Origin: Pratylenchus scribneri
Lineage: Eukaryota; Nematoda; Chromadorea; Rhabditida; Pratylenchidae
Direction: 5' to 3'
NCBI GenBank assembly: GCA_030063045.1
Contig: JAQSEB010000155.1
Location: 124,001-188,000 of the forward strand
Length of the DNA stretch: 64,000 nucleotides
Both the position numbers and the translations under genes were made by a program. The notes beneath the pieces were generated by a model. That model was not told the origin of the DNA and made no database searches. It was given only the letters and a program-made list of their open reading frames with translations. Positions 23,418 through 33,902 of this stretch are shown one piece after another (within the stretch, counting starts at the first letter, position 1; each line of letters begins with the position of its first letter).

Positions 23418-26400
23418 TTAAGCAACATTAATACGATTTAGTGTGAATAATTCTTCTCTTCGATTTCCATTAGTTTGTTGTGTTGGCAATGGACGACACA
23501 CAATGTTGACAGTTTTTATTTTTGTTTCATTCTTCCACAAATTCCACCAACGTTTTGGCAGTATATCCGCCATCCATTGTTGTCGTAAAGTGGAGTTGGC
23601 CCACAGCATCAGCCAACTGGGCAAAACGATATTGGTCAAATCGTGAGTAATTGGGTCGAGGGATAAGCGTAAATCTGGAAAATTGCCACCCAATGGCAAA
23701 TTGTAGGAATGCTGATGAAGGAAAAAGAATAAAAATTATTTTTCTTTAAAAGTAAAAAATGATTAAAAATAAGTTAAATTCAGGGGTCCTAGATTTTTTT
23801 TTAAAAAAAGTACATTGGCCTCGGAAAAATTTTCCTTAAAATGAGCATAATTTTATATTTTTAATAATTGAAATTATAAATAATACCTCCATATATCAAA
23901 TCAAATTTAATATTTTTTTTTATTGATTTTTGATTGGTTTATGAATCGTTAAATTAAAATTTACTGCCATTAATATTAAAATAATTATTCGTGAAATTTA
24001 TTAAATATATAAAAATGACAATCGTCCAAAACAAACACTGAATTTGTCTAAAATTTTTGTGTCGAAAAATATTATTTTTGAGGCCATAAAACTTGGCCAA
24101 ATCAGACTTCTTTAATAAGATTCCCTAGCCCTTAGCCCCTAATCCCATGCCTGCCCTAAACCTAATCCTAGCCCTAAACCCCTAGTTAAGGCCAAGTTAT
24201 ATGGCCTCAAAAATATATAATTTTTCGACACGAAAGATTTTGGACAAATTCCGAGTTTTTTGGACAAATTAATATTATCTCATATATAAAAATTATTAAT
24301 TTGTACTGTAAACATAAATAAATTTTATTTAATAATTTTTTATCAATGCACTTTCTTTTCTCTTAAAATAATTCCCTTTATAAATTTTTATTAAATCTTT
24401 AAATCACACATACAAAGAAAATTGTGATAATTCCTAGGCCAACAAATGTGCACATTGCATAAATCAGCAAATTCCTCTCAATTCGATCCGAAACATTCGA
24501 AATGTTGTTCAAAGTGCCACCATCATGTCTTTTTCGCCAATGGTACAAAAATACAGTCGATAAACCCAACAGAGTGCATACAATTAAACATGAGATGGAA
24601 AGTAATCTCACCAAATATGAATTATCCAAAGAACATTGCTGAAAAAATAAGAAGTAGAGTATAAATTTTTATTTTCTTTTATTGTTAAATTTTTGAAAAA
24701 ATATTTATAAGAAATTTTATTATTTTATAAAAGTGATATTCAATTTCGTGCATTTTTCTTAGATTCAAATTTTTGGCCAATTAAATTATGAAAAAAAAAA
24801 CATACATTTCCATAATATCCTTTCAATGAGAATGATGTGCGATTTTCACTCAATGGATCGGCGCTAACAATGCTTAATTGTACATCTGGCGAAATGAAAC
24901 AAAATGGCAAAGGAAATGGCATTCCATAAATTATCAAAATGGAAACTGGCAAAAGATAACGCCAAATCTGGATAGGAATAAAAAAAAGTAAAATATTAAT
25001 ATTTTATATAAATTACTTTAATTAAATCGAAAATACAATTTTATACGGATAGTATTTAAAATGCCAGAGATAAATTATTGGAAATGCCAAATAAAGTAAT
25101 AATAGATTTTAACGGTTTAGTGGTTTATTCTAGACCCTCAAACCCTATACCCAATCGATAGATCTCGTCAAAGCGCATCGAATGGTATATATTTGGTAGT
25201 GTTTTGGTCTAAAATTAAAGTTATTAAATCGTTTAAACCATCTTTTAGTTTTTGGTTCAAAACTACTTTGACATTGGTTAAACCCAAACCCAAGCCAATT
25301 ATACATCATTCGATGCGCCTTGACGAGATCTATCGATTGGGTATAGGGTTTGAGAGTCTAGAACAAACCACTAAACCGTTAAAATCAATTATTACTTTAT
25401 TTGGCATTTTAAATATTTCCCATTTTATACATAAAGATTATAAATATTTGCAGATTTTTTTTAATTCATATTTTAATTTTATATTAAATTTTCCATTTTT
25501 AGTGTTAAAATTTACCTTCTCATAGTGCATCGGAAATGCGATTGCAATAAAACGATTCAATTGGATGGCAGCAGTGGACAAATTATCAGCATAAAAGCAG
25601 AAAAACAATAAAAACGGATAAATAGCCAATATTCTGCCAGGGAGAATCTGGTAGAATGGTAGAATAAAACCGCCACAGATTTTTGGTAAACGATAGCCGA
25701 ACATCGAGCCCCACATTTTCAGGAAATTCTAGATAAAATTCATAATATTTTTAATTCAAAAATATATTATTAATATTTTTAATTCAAAAATATATATCAT
25801 TAAAAATTATAATATTTTTAATAGAAAAATATATCATTAAAAATTATAATATTTTTAATAGAAAAATATATCATTAAAAATTATAATATTTTTAATAGAA
25901 AAATATATCATTATAAATTATAATATTTTTAATACAAAAATATATCATTAAAAATTATAATATTTTTAATAGAAAAATATATCATTAAAAATTATAATAT
26001 TTTTAATAGAAAAATATATCATTAAAAATTATAATATTTTTAATAGAAAAATATATCATTAAAAATTATAATATTTTTAATAAAAAAATATATCATTAAA
26101 AATTATAATATTTTTAATAGAAAAATATATCATTAAAAATTATAATATTTTTAATAAAAAAATATATCATTAAAAATTATAATATTTTTAATAGAAAAAT
26201 ATATCATTAAAAATTATAATATTTTTAATAGAAAAATATATCATTAAAAATTATAATATTTTTAATAGAAAAATATATCATTAAAAATTATAATATTTTT
26301 AATAGAAAAATATATCATTAAAAATTATAATATTTTTTATCATTAAAAATTATAATATTTTTAATTCAAAAATATATATCATTAAAAATTATAATATTTT

Positions 26401-27276
26401 TAATAGAAAAATATATCATTAAAAATTATAATATTTTTTATCATTAAAAATTATAATATTTTTAATTCAAAAATATATCATTAAAATTTATAATATTTTT
26501 AATTCAAAAATATATATCATTAAAAATTATAATATTTTTAATAGAAAAATATATCATTAAAAATTATAATATTTTTAATTCAAAAATATATCATTAAAAA
26601 TTATAATATTTTTAATAGAAAAATATTTCATTAAAAATTATAATATTTTTAATAGAAAAATATATCATTAAAAATTATAATATTTTTAATAGAAAAATAT
26701 ATCATTAAAAATTATAATATTTTTAATAGAAAAATATATCATTAAAAATTATAATATTTTTAATAGATAATATTTTTAATTCAAAAATATATCATTAAAA
26801 ATTATAATATTTTTAATAGAAAAATATATCATTAAAAATTATAATATTTTTAATAGAAAAATATATCATTAAAAATTATAATATTTTTAATAGAAAAATA
26901 TATCATTAAAAATTATAATATTTTTAATAGAAAAATATATCATTAAAAATTATAATATTTTTAATAGAAAAATATATCATTAAAAATTATAATATTTTTA
27001 ATAGAAAAATATATCATTAAAAATTATAATATTTTTAATAGAAAAATATATCATTAAAAATTATAATATTTTTAATACAAAAATATATCATTTTTTAATG
27101 CTTACTGCAATGGCGCGAACAGCGAAAAGAATGTTGAAGGAATTATGTAATTGTTTATGCTTGATTATTACAACCACTTCTGATAAATACAACAAAAATG
27201 ATGGAAAACCAACTATGAATGTTATATAAATGTAATAATTTCGAAGAGAATAAAGAAAATCAATCACTTCGTCCAT
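23418..27276 (-). CDS. Serpentine (Srg/Srv-type) seven-transmembrane chemoreceptor
   Basis: Probable sensory G-protein-coupled receptor of the nematode chemoreceptor superfamily, expected in chemosensory cilia. Exons (minus): 27276-27106, 25728-25516, 24967-24806, 24638-24414, 23711-23418. Every intron is in phase 0 and the product is 354 aa, a normal length. TM1 is in the first exon (YITFIVGFPSFLLYL). TM3 carries LSTAAIQLNRFIAIAFPMHY, the NRF...P..Y signature that replaces DRY in Srg/Srv receptors. HYEK-IWRYLLPVSILI starts TM4. LIYAMCTFVGLGIITIFF is TM6. DLTNIVLPSWLMLWANSTLR is the typical TM7 region, followed by a ~50-residue tail. The start is the first ATG of the exon. I assign the superfamily with confidence but not the exact subfamily. 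Confidence 0.82.
24040..24251. mobile_element. MITE with CCCTAA-like core (copy 1)
   Basis: Inverted arms GAATTTGTCTAAAATTTTTG...TTTTTGAGGCCATA...CTTGGCC (left) and the complement (GGCCAAGTTATATGGCCTC ... GGACAAATTC, right) flank a ~75-bp core of CCCTAG/CCCTAA variants. Non-coding, lying in the last chemoreceptor intron. A second copy is at 37703-37940, and the window start resembles the core. Confidence 0.8.
25081..25411. mobile_element. Palindromic MITE-like element (family A)
   Basis: Ends AAATGCCAAATAAAGTAATA and its complement. The arms contain CTAAACCGTTAAAATC-type sequence, ACCCAATCGATAGATCTCG and GCGCATCGAATGGTATATA with their complements. It sits in the chemoreceptor intron between 24968 and 25515. 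Confidence 0.8.
25738..27092 (-). repeat. 37-bp AT-rich tandem array in chemoreceptor intron 1
   Basis: About 36 copies of a 37-base unit (TATCATTAAAAATTATAATA + TTTTTAATAGAAAAATA) fill almost all of the first intron. Copies are nearly identical apart from TAATAG/TAATTC/TAATAC variants and a few truncated units (e.g. ~26333, ~26437, ~26764), indicating recent expansion and homogenisation. Confidence 0.95.
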
Positions 27277-27365
27277 ATTTTGGAAAATCTATAAATTATT
27301 AAAATTTCATCAATATTAATTCGGTTCAATTTATTTAAATATAATAAGACGTATATTTATTAATA

Positions 27366-27905
27366 GAGTACGGATTTATAATGAATATTTTGTTTGCGAA
27401 TTAAAAATAGCAAGAAAAACATTGTAAAACATGTTTTTATCAATATTTTTTGTTGATTTTCATAATATTTTTTTCAATATTTATCAATATTTTTCCATTT
27501 TTTAAGCCATTTTCGTAAATATTTTGTGAAAAATTTTACTAAATTTTACAGTTTTTAAAAAAAAAATTGAAAATTTTGTGAAAAATTTTAAAACTTTATT
27601 GAAAATGTTGACATTTTTTTGTAATCTTTTTGAAATATTTTCGCATTTTTATAAAGAAAATTGTTTTGGCAAAAAAAATTTACATTTTGGAAATGAAATT
27701 TTTAAAATTTTTTGAATAAAAACCTCAAAAAATTTGAATAATTAGGAAAAATAAATTTTAGAAATTTTTAAAAATTAAAGAAATTTTAAGAAATTTTAAA
27801 AAATTTTCATCAATATTGGCCATTTTCTTCAATATTTTGCGATTTTTTCGTCAATATTTTCATCAATATTTCAGGATTTTTGTCAATATATGTAAATCCG
27901 TACTC
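27366..27905. mobile_element. Non-autonomous element with GAGTACGGATTTA ends
   Basis: Starts GAGTACGGATTTATA and ends with the complement TGTAAATCCGTACTC. The interior is AT-rich with repeated TCAATATTTT and TTTTGCCATTTT-type motifs and lacks ORFs. A relative with GAGAGCG...CGCTCTC ends and the same interior motifs is at 41242-41771. Immediately downstream (27906-28050) is a GC-rich segment with several GCGGGA(T)CCG motifs in both orientations, probably another element. Confidence 0.65.
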
Positions 27906-28135
27906 CAGCTTATATTAACAAAATGCCTTCTGCGGGATCCGCGGACTGGATTTTTCTTCCCAATTTTTTGCGGGACGGATCCGCTGCGGAATAATCCCCG
28001 CAAGTCCCGCAAAATTCCAAGCGGGATCCGGTCCCGCGCCGACCTCTAATATTAATGTTAATAAATTGCAAAATTCACGAATAGTCCAAACAATTACAGT
28101 TAGTGGACTCCTATTATTTGACATTTTTTTTTGAA

Positions 28136-29978
28136 ATGAAAATTATTTATGCTTTTGCTTGGTGGATAACAACAATTTTTTATCTCACGGCTCATAGCCA
28201 ACAATCACGAGAGCCTTTTATGTTTTTATCGCATTCTACGGTGAAAAATTATTCGTCTTTTTTAGTGAAAAGGAAAGGATACAAAAACGATACCAAGTAT
28301 TATTTATTTTGGTATTATTTTTTTGATCATGAACGAAATTTTTATATATTTAGCTTTTATAAATGCTAAAATGTGTAAAACAATTTGTGTTAATTTGCGT
28401 GCGCGAATATTTTGAATGCCAAAGTGTTTTTTTTTCGTTAGTGAATTTATATTTTTAAAACAAATGTTATTCCTATATAATATTTATTTTTGTTTAAGTG
28501 TTTTAAATTAGCTTTTATTTTCTTGGAAATTTTTTTTGTACTTTTCACATGAAAAAATATAGGATTTGGCGATAAAAATAATTAATTCGGAAATAAGATT
28601 TTTAAGGTCAAATAAAGATTTGGGTGAATTTTAAAATGGAATCAGGATTTAGTCATTTTTGCTAATGTTGGAATCCCTGGCAAATACTTTTCCCCCATTA
28701 TTTTCTCATTTATTCTTGCAGATACTTTATACAATAATATTGAGGAATAATTAATTAGGTGAAAACATCAATTCGGCCTAAGACCAAAAATACACAAATC
28801 AAAGGAAAAAAGTCTAAAAAAATGAATAAAAAATGAATACATTTTATAAGATTAAAGACGCAATTATTAAGGTAAAATTTGTTAAAAATTTGCGTATGCG
28901 TCTATTTTGAATGTAGTAATTTTTTTTGTTGAATTTTATATTTATGTATAAGAAAGAAAACAAGTGAATATTTCTTCTAAAAGTTTATTTTCCTTAAAAT
29001 ATTAGATTTTATTTTATATCGAATTTATTTATTGTATTAATAAATGATTTTGGTTTTTTAAGAGAGAATTAATATTTTGATTAAAGTGTGATATAATACG
29101 TGATACCACAGTAATTATTAATTGGAAAAAGCAATGATTTTTAAAAAAGAAATGCCCACCCAAATGCATATTTATACATTAGAGCGAATAAAACCACCAG
29201 CAATGGAGGTTAATAAAAAAAATTACCTGATAATTAAATTTATTTTGAGACGAACTTTCTCTCTCTCTCTGTTTCAATCTCAAATAACAGGAAATGAATT
29301 TAACAAAACAATTATTCTCAATCTAATTATGAGGCATTGATGCATCATGTGAGGTGTCCAATTCCTTCAGCTTCCATCTTCTGTGCGTCCCAATAAAGTA
29401 GAAAATTCAATTTAGTTATTTATCATTTCATAATTTTGTCAATTATTTTTCACTTGTGATTTTAATTTTTAATAATTTAATATTACGTTCAAGCCTATAG
29501 GGATGGCGGAGAAAATTGAATGATATGACGTTAGTCAATTGTGGCTACCGTGTCATGAAACTTTGGAACCAACGATTTTGGTCACCATTCTCATCAGAGG
29601 TAGAGTACTCCCTTCCGAATGGGAGAAGTCATGGGTAATGGATTCAAATCCCAAGCAGCTCCATTATCCCTATCCCATTCCTTGGGCCACGGGGGTTTTC
29701 CGGCGAAGGTGAGAGGCGAGAGACTAGACACAGCTCTAGCCCTAAACAACTTAAACCCTAAATTATGCCAGATTAGTTTTTTAAAAATAATTTTTTAGGC
29801 GCTTGACGGCGACTTGGACGACCAGCAAATGGAAAGGTACCTAAGGCGATGTTTGGACAGTAGAGAGGAGAAAATGGCCAATTTGGAGCAATATTGCATT
29901 GGACAATCTGGGGATGAATGCTTCCGAAAAATGAGCATTTTCTTGACGGAGGTCGAGAATTGTTATAGACGAGAATAA
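28136..29978 (+). CDS. Candidate small secreted Cys-rich protein (exon linkage uncertain)
   Basis: Exon 28136-28240 starts with ATG and encodes a hydrophobic signal-peptide-like N terminus (MKIIYAFAWWITTIFYLTAH, then SQQ), ending at a GT in phase 0. Exon 29799-29978 follows a TTTTTAG acceptor and is convincingly coding: ALDGDLDDQQMERYLRR, then four cysteines spaced C-x14-C-x7-C-x13-C, ending at TAA. A middle segment 29134-29208 (MPTQMHIYTLERIKPPAME) joins the last exon in phase 0, but I could not find a clean phase-0 acceptor linking it to the signal exon. These may therefore be one gene with an unseen exon, or two. No family is recognised. Confidence 0.4.
29590..29675 (+). other. tRNA-like sequence, probable tRNA-derived repeat
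   Basis: TCAGAGGTAGAGTACTC resembles a D-arm with the internal A box. CTCCC...GGGAG can pair as an anticodon stem around TTCCGAAT (8 bases rather than 7). GGATTCAAATCC resembles the B box. The T arm is too long (extra bases before GGATTC) and no acceptor stem is evident, so this is more likely a tRNA pseudogene or SINE head than a working tRNA. It lies in an intron of the candidate gene around it. Confidence 0.35.
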
Positions 29979-31008
29979 TGAGGATTTTTTGGGAGAATGT
30001 TATGCACGAATTTTTTGGAAGGGAATGTGCGCATAGGTGTACTCCTGTGGACTAAATGTTTTCGATTGCATCCCAGAGCATCATTGTTTGTTGCCGATTG
30101 CCGTATTCAACCCTTTCATCCATTTTCGTGTCTCCCACATTTTTCATCAGACACCCCCTTCCCCACATCCATCGAATTATATTTTTATTTTTGTATGTGC
30201 CTCCTTCACCCCCATTCATTGAATTGCTTGATGTGCAACAAATATTATTAATAAAAGTTGGCAATTTTTGTTTGAATATGATTAGCAGTGCTGATTAATA
30301 AAAGAAAAGTTACAATGAAATTGAGGGGGTACTGTAATAATAATAATAATAATTTCCATTCTCCACATTAGATTGTTCCCTTGGGGCTCAATCAGAATTA
30401 GGCGAGAGAATGAGAACAAGGGAAATGGAAATTCTTTTAGTCACATTGATTGGGAAAGGAGAATTCCATCTACTTTCTACTGTACTAAAAGGATGAATAC
30501 AGAATTTCTCTTGTTGAAATTGAGGGAGACACCTTTGGCAGCAGGGGATAAGCAAGAAAACTATAATTGGGTATTTTATTTGGAAATTTAGGCATTTAAT
30601 TTCTAATCATCAAATCAGTATAATGATTTTCTTAGAATTTAAAAATTTAATTTACATACAACTGCCAAATTTGCAATGAATATAAAATTAGCTTAAATAA
30701 ATGTCAAAATTTTTCAATTAAATCTATCTTCTTTTTTCCATTCATCTGAGATCAGCTAATGAGCGCGATTTGTTTAATGGGTTTGTTATGTTAACCTAGA
30801 TCACTGGCGCCGTTAAAATTTTCGTCGCTATGTCTCATTCAGCATTTGCACTTTTTGTACTTTCATTAAACGAAATTGGTGATCTATGTTTTTGTGCTTA
30901 AATTGATCCATCTCATTTAGGGTGGTCTCTTTTTTGACATACGATGGAGAAAATCAAAATTCTTTCTCTTTGATGATACATAAAATATTAATACATTTTT
31001 AATTCCAC
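29979..31008. other. Intergenic, no supported gene
   Basis: Contains AATAAA motifs at ~30252 and ~30297 that could end the upstream gene, and an AAT microsatellite at ~30334-30351. ORFs of 60-80 codons here have no splice or family support. Confidence 0.5.
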
Positions 31009-31700
31009 CAGGTTAGAATAACTCCGCCTGGTAAGAATAATTCCGCCTGTTTTAATTCCGCCTGGCGAACTTAGGCGAACTTAGAATAATTCCGCCTCTT
31101 TTAATTCTGCCTGGCGAACTTAGAATAATTCCGCCTGTTTTAATTCCGCCTGGCGAATAGAATAATTCCGCCTGTTTTAATTCCGCCTGGCGAACTTAGA
31201 ATAATTCCGCCTGTTTTAATTCCGCCTGGCGAACTTAGAATAATTCCGCCTGTTTTAATTCCGCCTGGCGAACTTAGAATAATTCCGCCTGTTTTAATTC
31301 CGCCTGGCGAACTTAGAATAATTCCGCCTGTTTTAATTCCGCCTGGCGAACTTAGAATAATTCCGCCTGTTTTAATTCCGCCTGGCGAACTTAGAATAAT
31401 TCCGCCTGTTTTAATTCCGCCTGGCGAACTTAGAATAATTCCGCCTGTTTTAATTCCGCCTGGCGAACTTAGAATAATTCCGCCTGTTTTAATTCCGCCT
31501 GGCGAACTTAGAATAATTCCGCCTGTTTTAATTCCGCCTGGCGAATTTAGAATAATTCCGCCTGGCGAACTTAGAATAATTCCGCCTTTTTTAATTCCGC
31601 CTGGCGAACTTAGAATAATTCCGCCTGGCGAACTTAGAATAATTCCGCTTGGCGAACTTAGAATAATTCAGACTGGCCAACTTAGAATAATTCCACCTGT
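31009..31700 (+). repeat. 39-bp minisatellite (CCGCCTG type)
   Basis: About 17 copies of a 39-base unit: AATAATTCCGCCTGTTTTAA followed by TTCCGCCTGGCGAACTTAG. The central copies are identical; edge copies lose the TGTTTTAATTCCGCC part or carry substitutions. Each unit holds two TTCCGCCTG motifs, so the array is itself a higher-order duplicate. It is more GC-rich than its surroundings. Confidence 0.95.
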
Positions 31701-31894
31701 TTAGTAAAGAAATACAATAAAAATGGAATCGAAAAAGACAAAATTAATCAATGTGATTTTCTTATCAAGGATTAAGAATTATTGGGATGGCTGTGGCTGG
31801 CTCCCAGATTAGTTGAATGGAACAGTCTTTTCATTGATTGAGTTTTCTCTATTGCCCAAACCCAAATCATTGTCAAAAAATAATTCGTAAAAAA

Positions 31895-32337
31895 ATGAAA
31901 ACAATATTTTCATCAAGAGTGGAAGTTACTGATGAAATTCGGGCACAAAAAGTAAGGCTTGACCTGAAATGGGCTAAAGTTGCCGAGGAATTGGGCCAAA
32001 GTAAAGAATGGACGACGGCAGCATGCTTGGGCCAAATGCAAATGAATGAAGCGGAGGCGGACAAAGGTAATAAATATAAATTGTCATTGAATTCTTTCCT
32101 CTATATTCCATTCATGCTCAAATATTCAAACTTGCACCGGAGGCAAAATGTCTTCAAAAGGGACCGAATAGAGGAGGAGGAGCACAAATTGGACAAGGCC
32201 AAACAAATTTGGATCCATTCATTTATCGTTTTCAGGGGGTTCCGAAATTTCATTATAATATTTTAGAATTAAAATGTTTAATTCCGAAGGTTATCAACGT
32301 TTTTGGACCGGCATTGAAGGAAATGATTTATGAGTAA
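31895..32337 (+). CDS. Small hypothetical protein, two exons
   Basis: Exon 31895-32066 begins with ATG and encodes a charged helical stretch (VRLDLKWAKVAEELGQSKEW), ending G|GTAATA in phase 1. Exon 32267-32337 follows TTTTAG and reads LKCLIPKVINVFGPALKEMI to a stop, joining in phase. The product would be about 80 aa. The part between (32140-32230) is also open and Glu/Lys-rich (RDRIEEEEHKLDKAKQIW) and might be retained or form another exon. WAKVAEELGQS faintly recalls a Myb/SANT helix, but this is not enough to name it. Confidence 0.4.
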
Positions 32338-33902
32338 TTCTGATGGAATAATGAGTGCAATTGACTTCAAAATTGATGTCCAAAGAAAAATCAACGAACA
32401 GGAAGGGATCGAGTCAAAATGATTTGGTCCGGCAAATTCTTGCCATATAAACGATTTTAATTTGTCGAAATATTGGAATCTGCATAAATTCTGTTAATGG
32501 TTAAAAAGTAATTGAATTTGAATAAATAAAAGGATTAATTTAATTTTTAATTCTCATTTCCTTTTCAAAATAATTGTCAATTATTCCACTATGCCTTCGG
32601 CATCAATCCATGCCTCATCAAAGAAATAATGACATGAAAATGAAAAGGCGACATGGGAATGGGACATACTCTAACATTGAAAAGTCCAAAATGCCCTCTA
32701 CATTTGGCCTTTTTAAATTTTATAAGATTAATTCTTTAATGATATATCTTTGAGTGTAATAAACCTGATTTATTTAGAAAAGGCCGCTAATTTTACAAAT
32801 TATTTTACCATTTCAAAAAATTATAAAGCTACTTTTTAGAGGACATATCACCTTCCTGAATTGGTTGCTTCCTTGTTGAAATTCTGATCAAATTAATGGT
32901 TTTAGACACACCGATGAAATGACCTTTTTGATCTTTCCCACAAATCATCCCATTTGCTTTTTCTTATTTCCGTTCTTCCTTTCCTAATCCCATCCCAACC
33001 CAATTTTCAATCATATCCAGTCGTCGGCATTAACCAAATGAAAACGTAAATCCCCAGAGATCCTCCGTTCACATGAACTCCCCGACACAGTGGCGCACTT
33101 TTCCATAGCAAAAACATAAAAATATATAAAATAATTTTATGGTCACCCAAGCGAAAGGGGTCGTTCATGGGATCAACAGAGGGGGGGGGGGGGGGGGGGG
33201 TGGCATGGGATTAGCCGGCGCCTTCCCTTTTTTGTCACGCCCAACAGACGAGTTAAAAACCGTTGAAGGGGTGGGAAAAGTGAGGGGGACCAAATAAGGA
33301 GGGGTATTGAACTCGTGCGGGATTCGGACCGGATCATCGTTCTCGAGAAAGAGAAAGTCCCTTTTTTGTTAAAATACATAAAATCTTCCGTCCTTTTGAT
33401 TACTTTTCCCCTGCTGCTCTAAATCACAAAGCTAATCCGTCGAAACTGAATGAACTTGTTGTTGGGATGGAAAGGTGGGATTAAAGGGCAAGCAATAATA
33501 AAAAGGTTCAATCTTTCTGTGGTTGCTCCAAACCCATTATCAGAGGAATAGGAAAATAGGATTTTTAAATAAAGCTTTTTTTAAACTAATTTGGAATGTA
33601 TTTGGCTAGTCGAAATAATTAAAAATTCATAACTTTTATTTCCATTTTTAATGTCAATTTTATGTACAAAACTATTAATGAACTTTTCTTTTACAAATCA
33701 GAGATGTAGAAATAAACAATTATTTTTGTTAATTTTATATAAAATATGTAATTTTTTAATTTACTTTTTTAAATATTTATTTAGACCTATTTAATATGCT
33801 AATTTTTGGCAATCACCTATATAATTGTTTTCAAAAACGCCTAAAAGCCCTAATAAAATTATAGTAAATTTTAAAGCATCTCTTAAAGAGAAATATTGCC
33901 AA
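32338..33902. other. Region upstream of collagen; poly-G tract
   Basis: No exon supported. A run of about 20 G lies at 33181-33200 within a comparatively GC-rich stretch (33040-33400). AT-rich sequence from 33540 leads to the collagen start. Confidence 0.5.

Noticed and set aside
29590..29675. Functional tRNA gene
   Set aside because: A- and B-box-like motifs are present, but the T arm is too long, the anticodon loop has eight bases and no acceptor stem was found.
33173..33379. Minus-strand ORF beginning downstream of a poly-G tract
   Set aside because: It runs into a C homopolymer and has no splice or family support.
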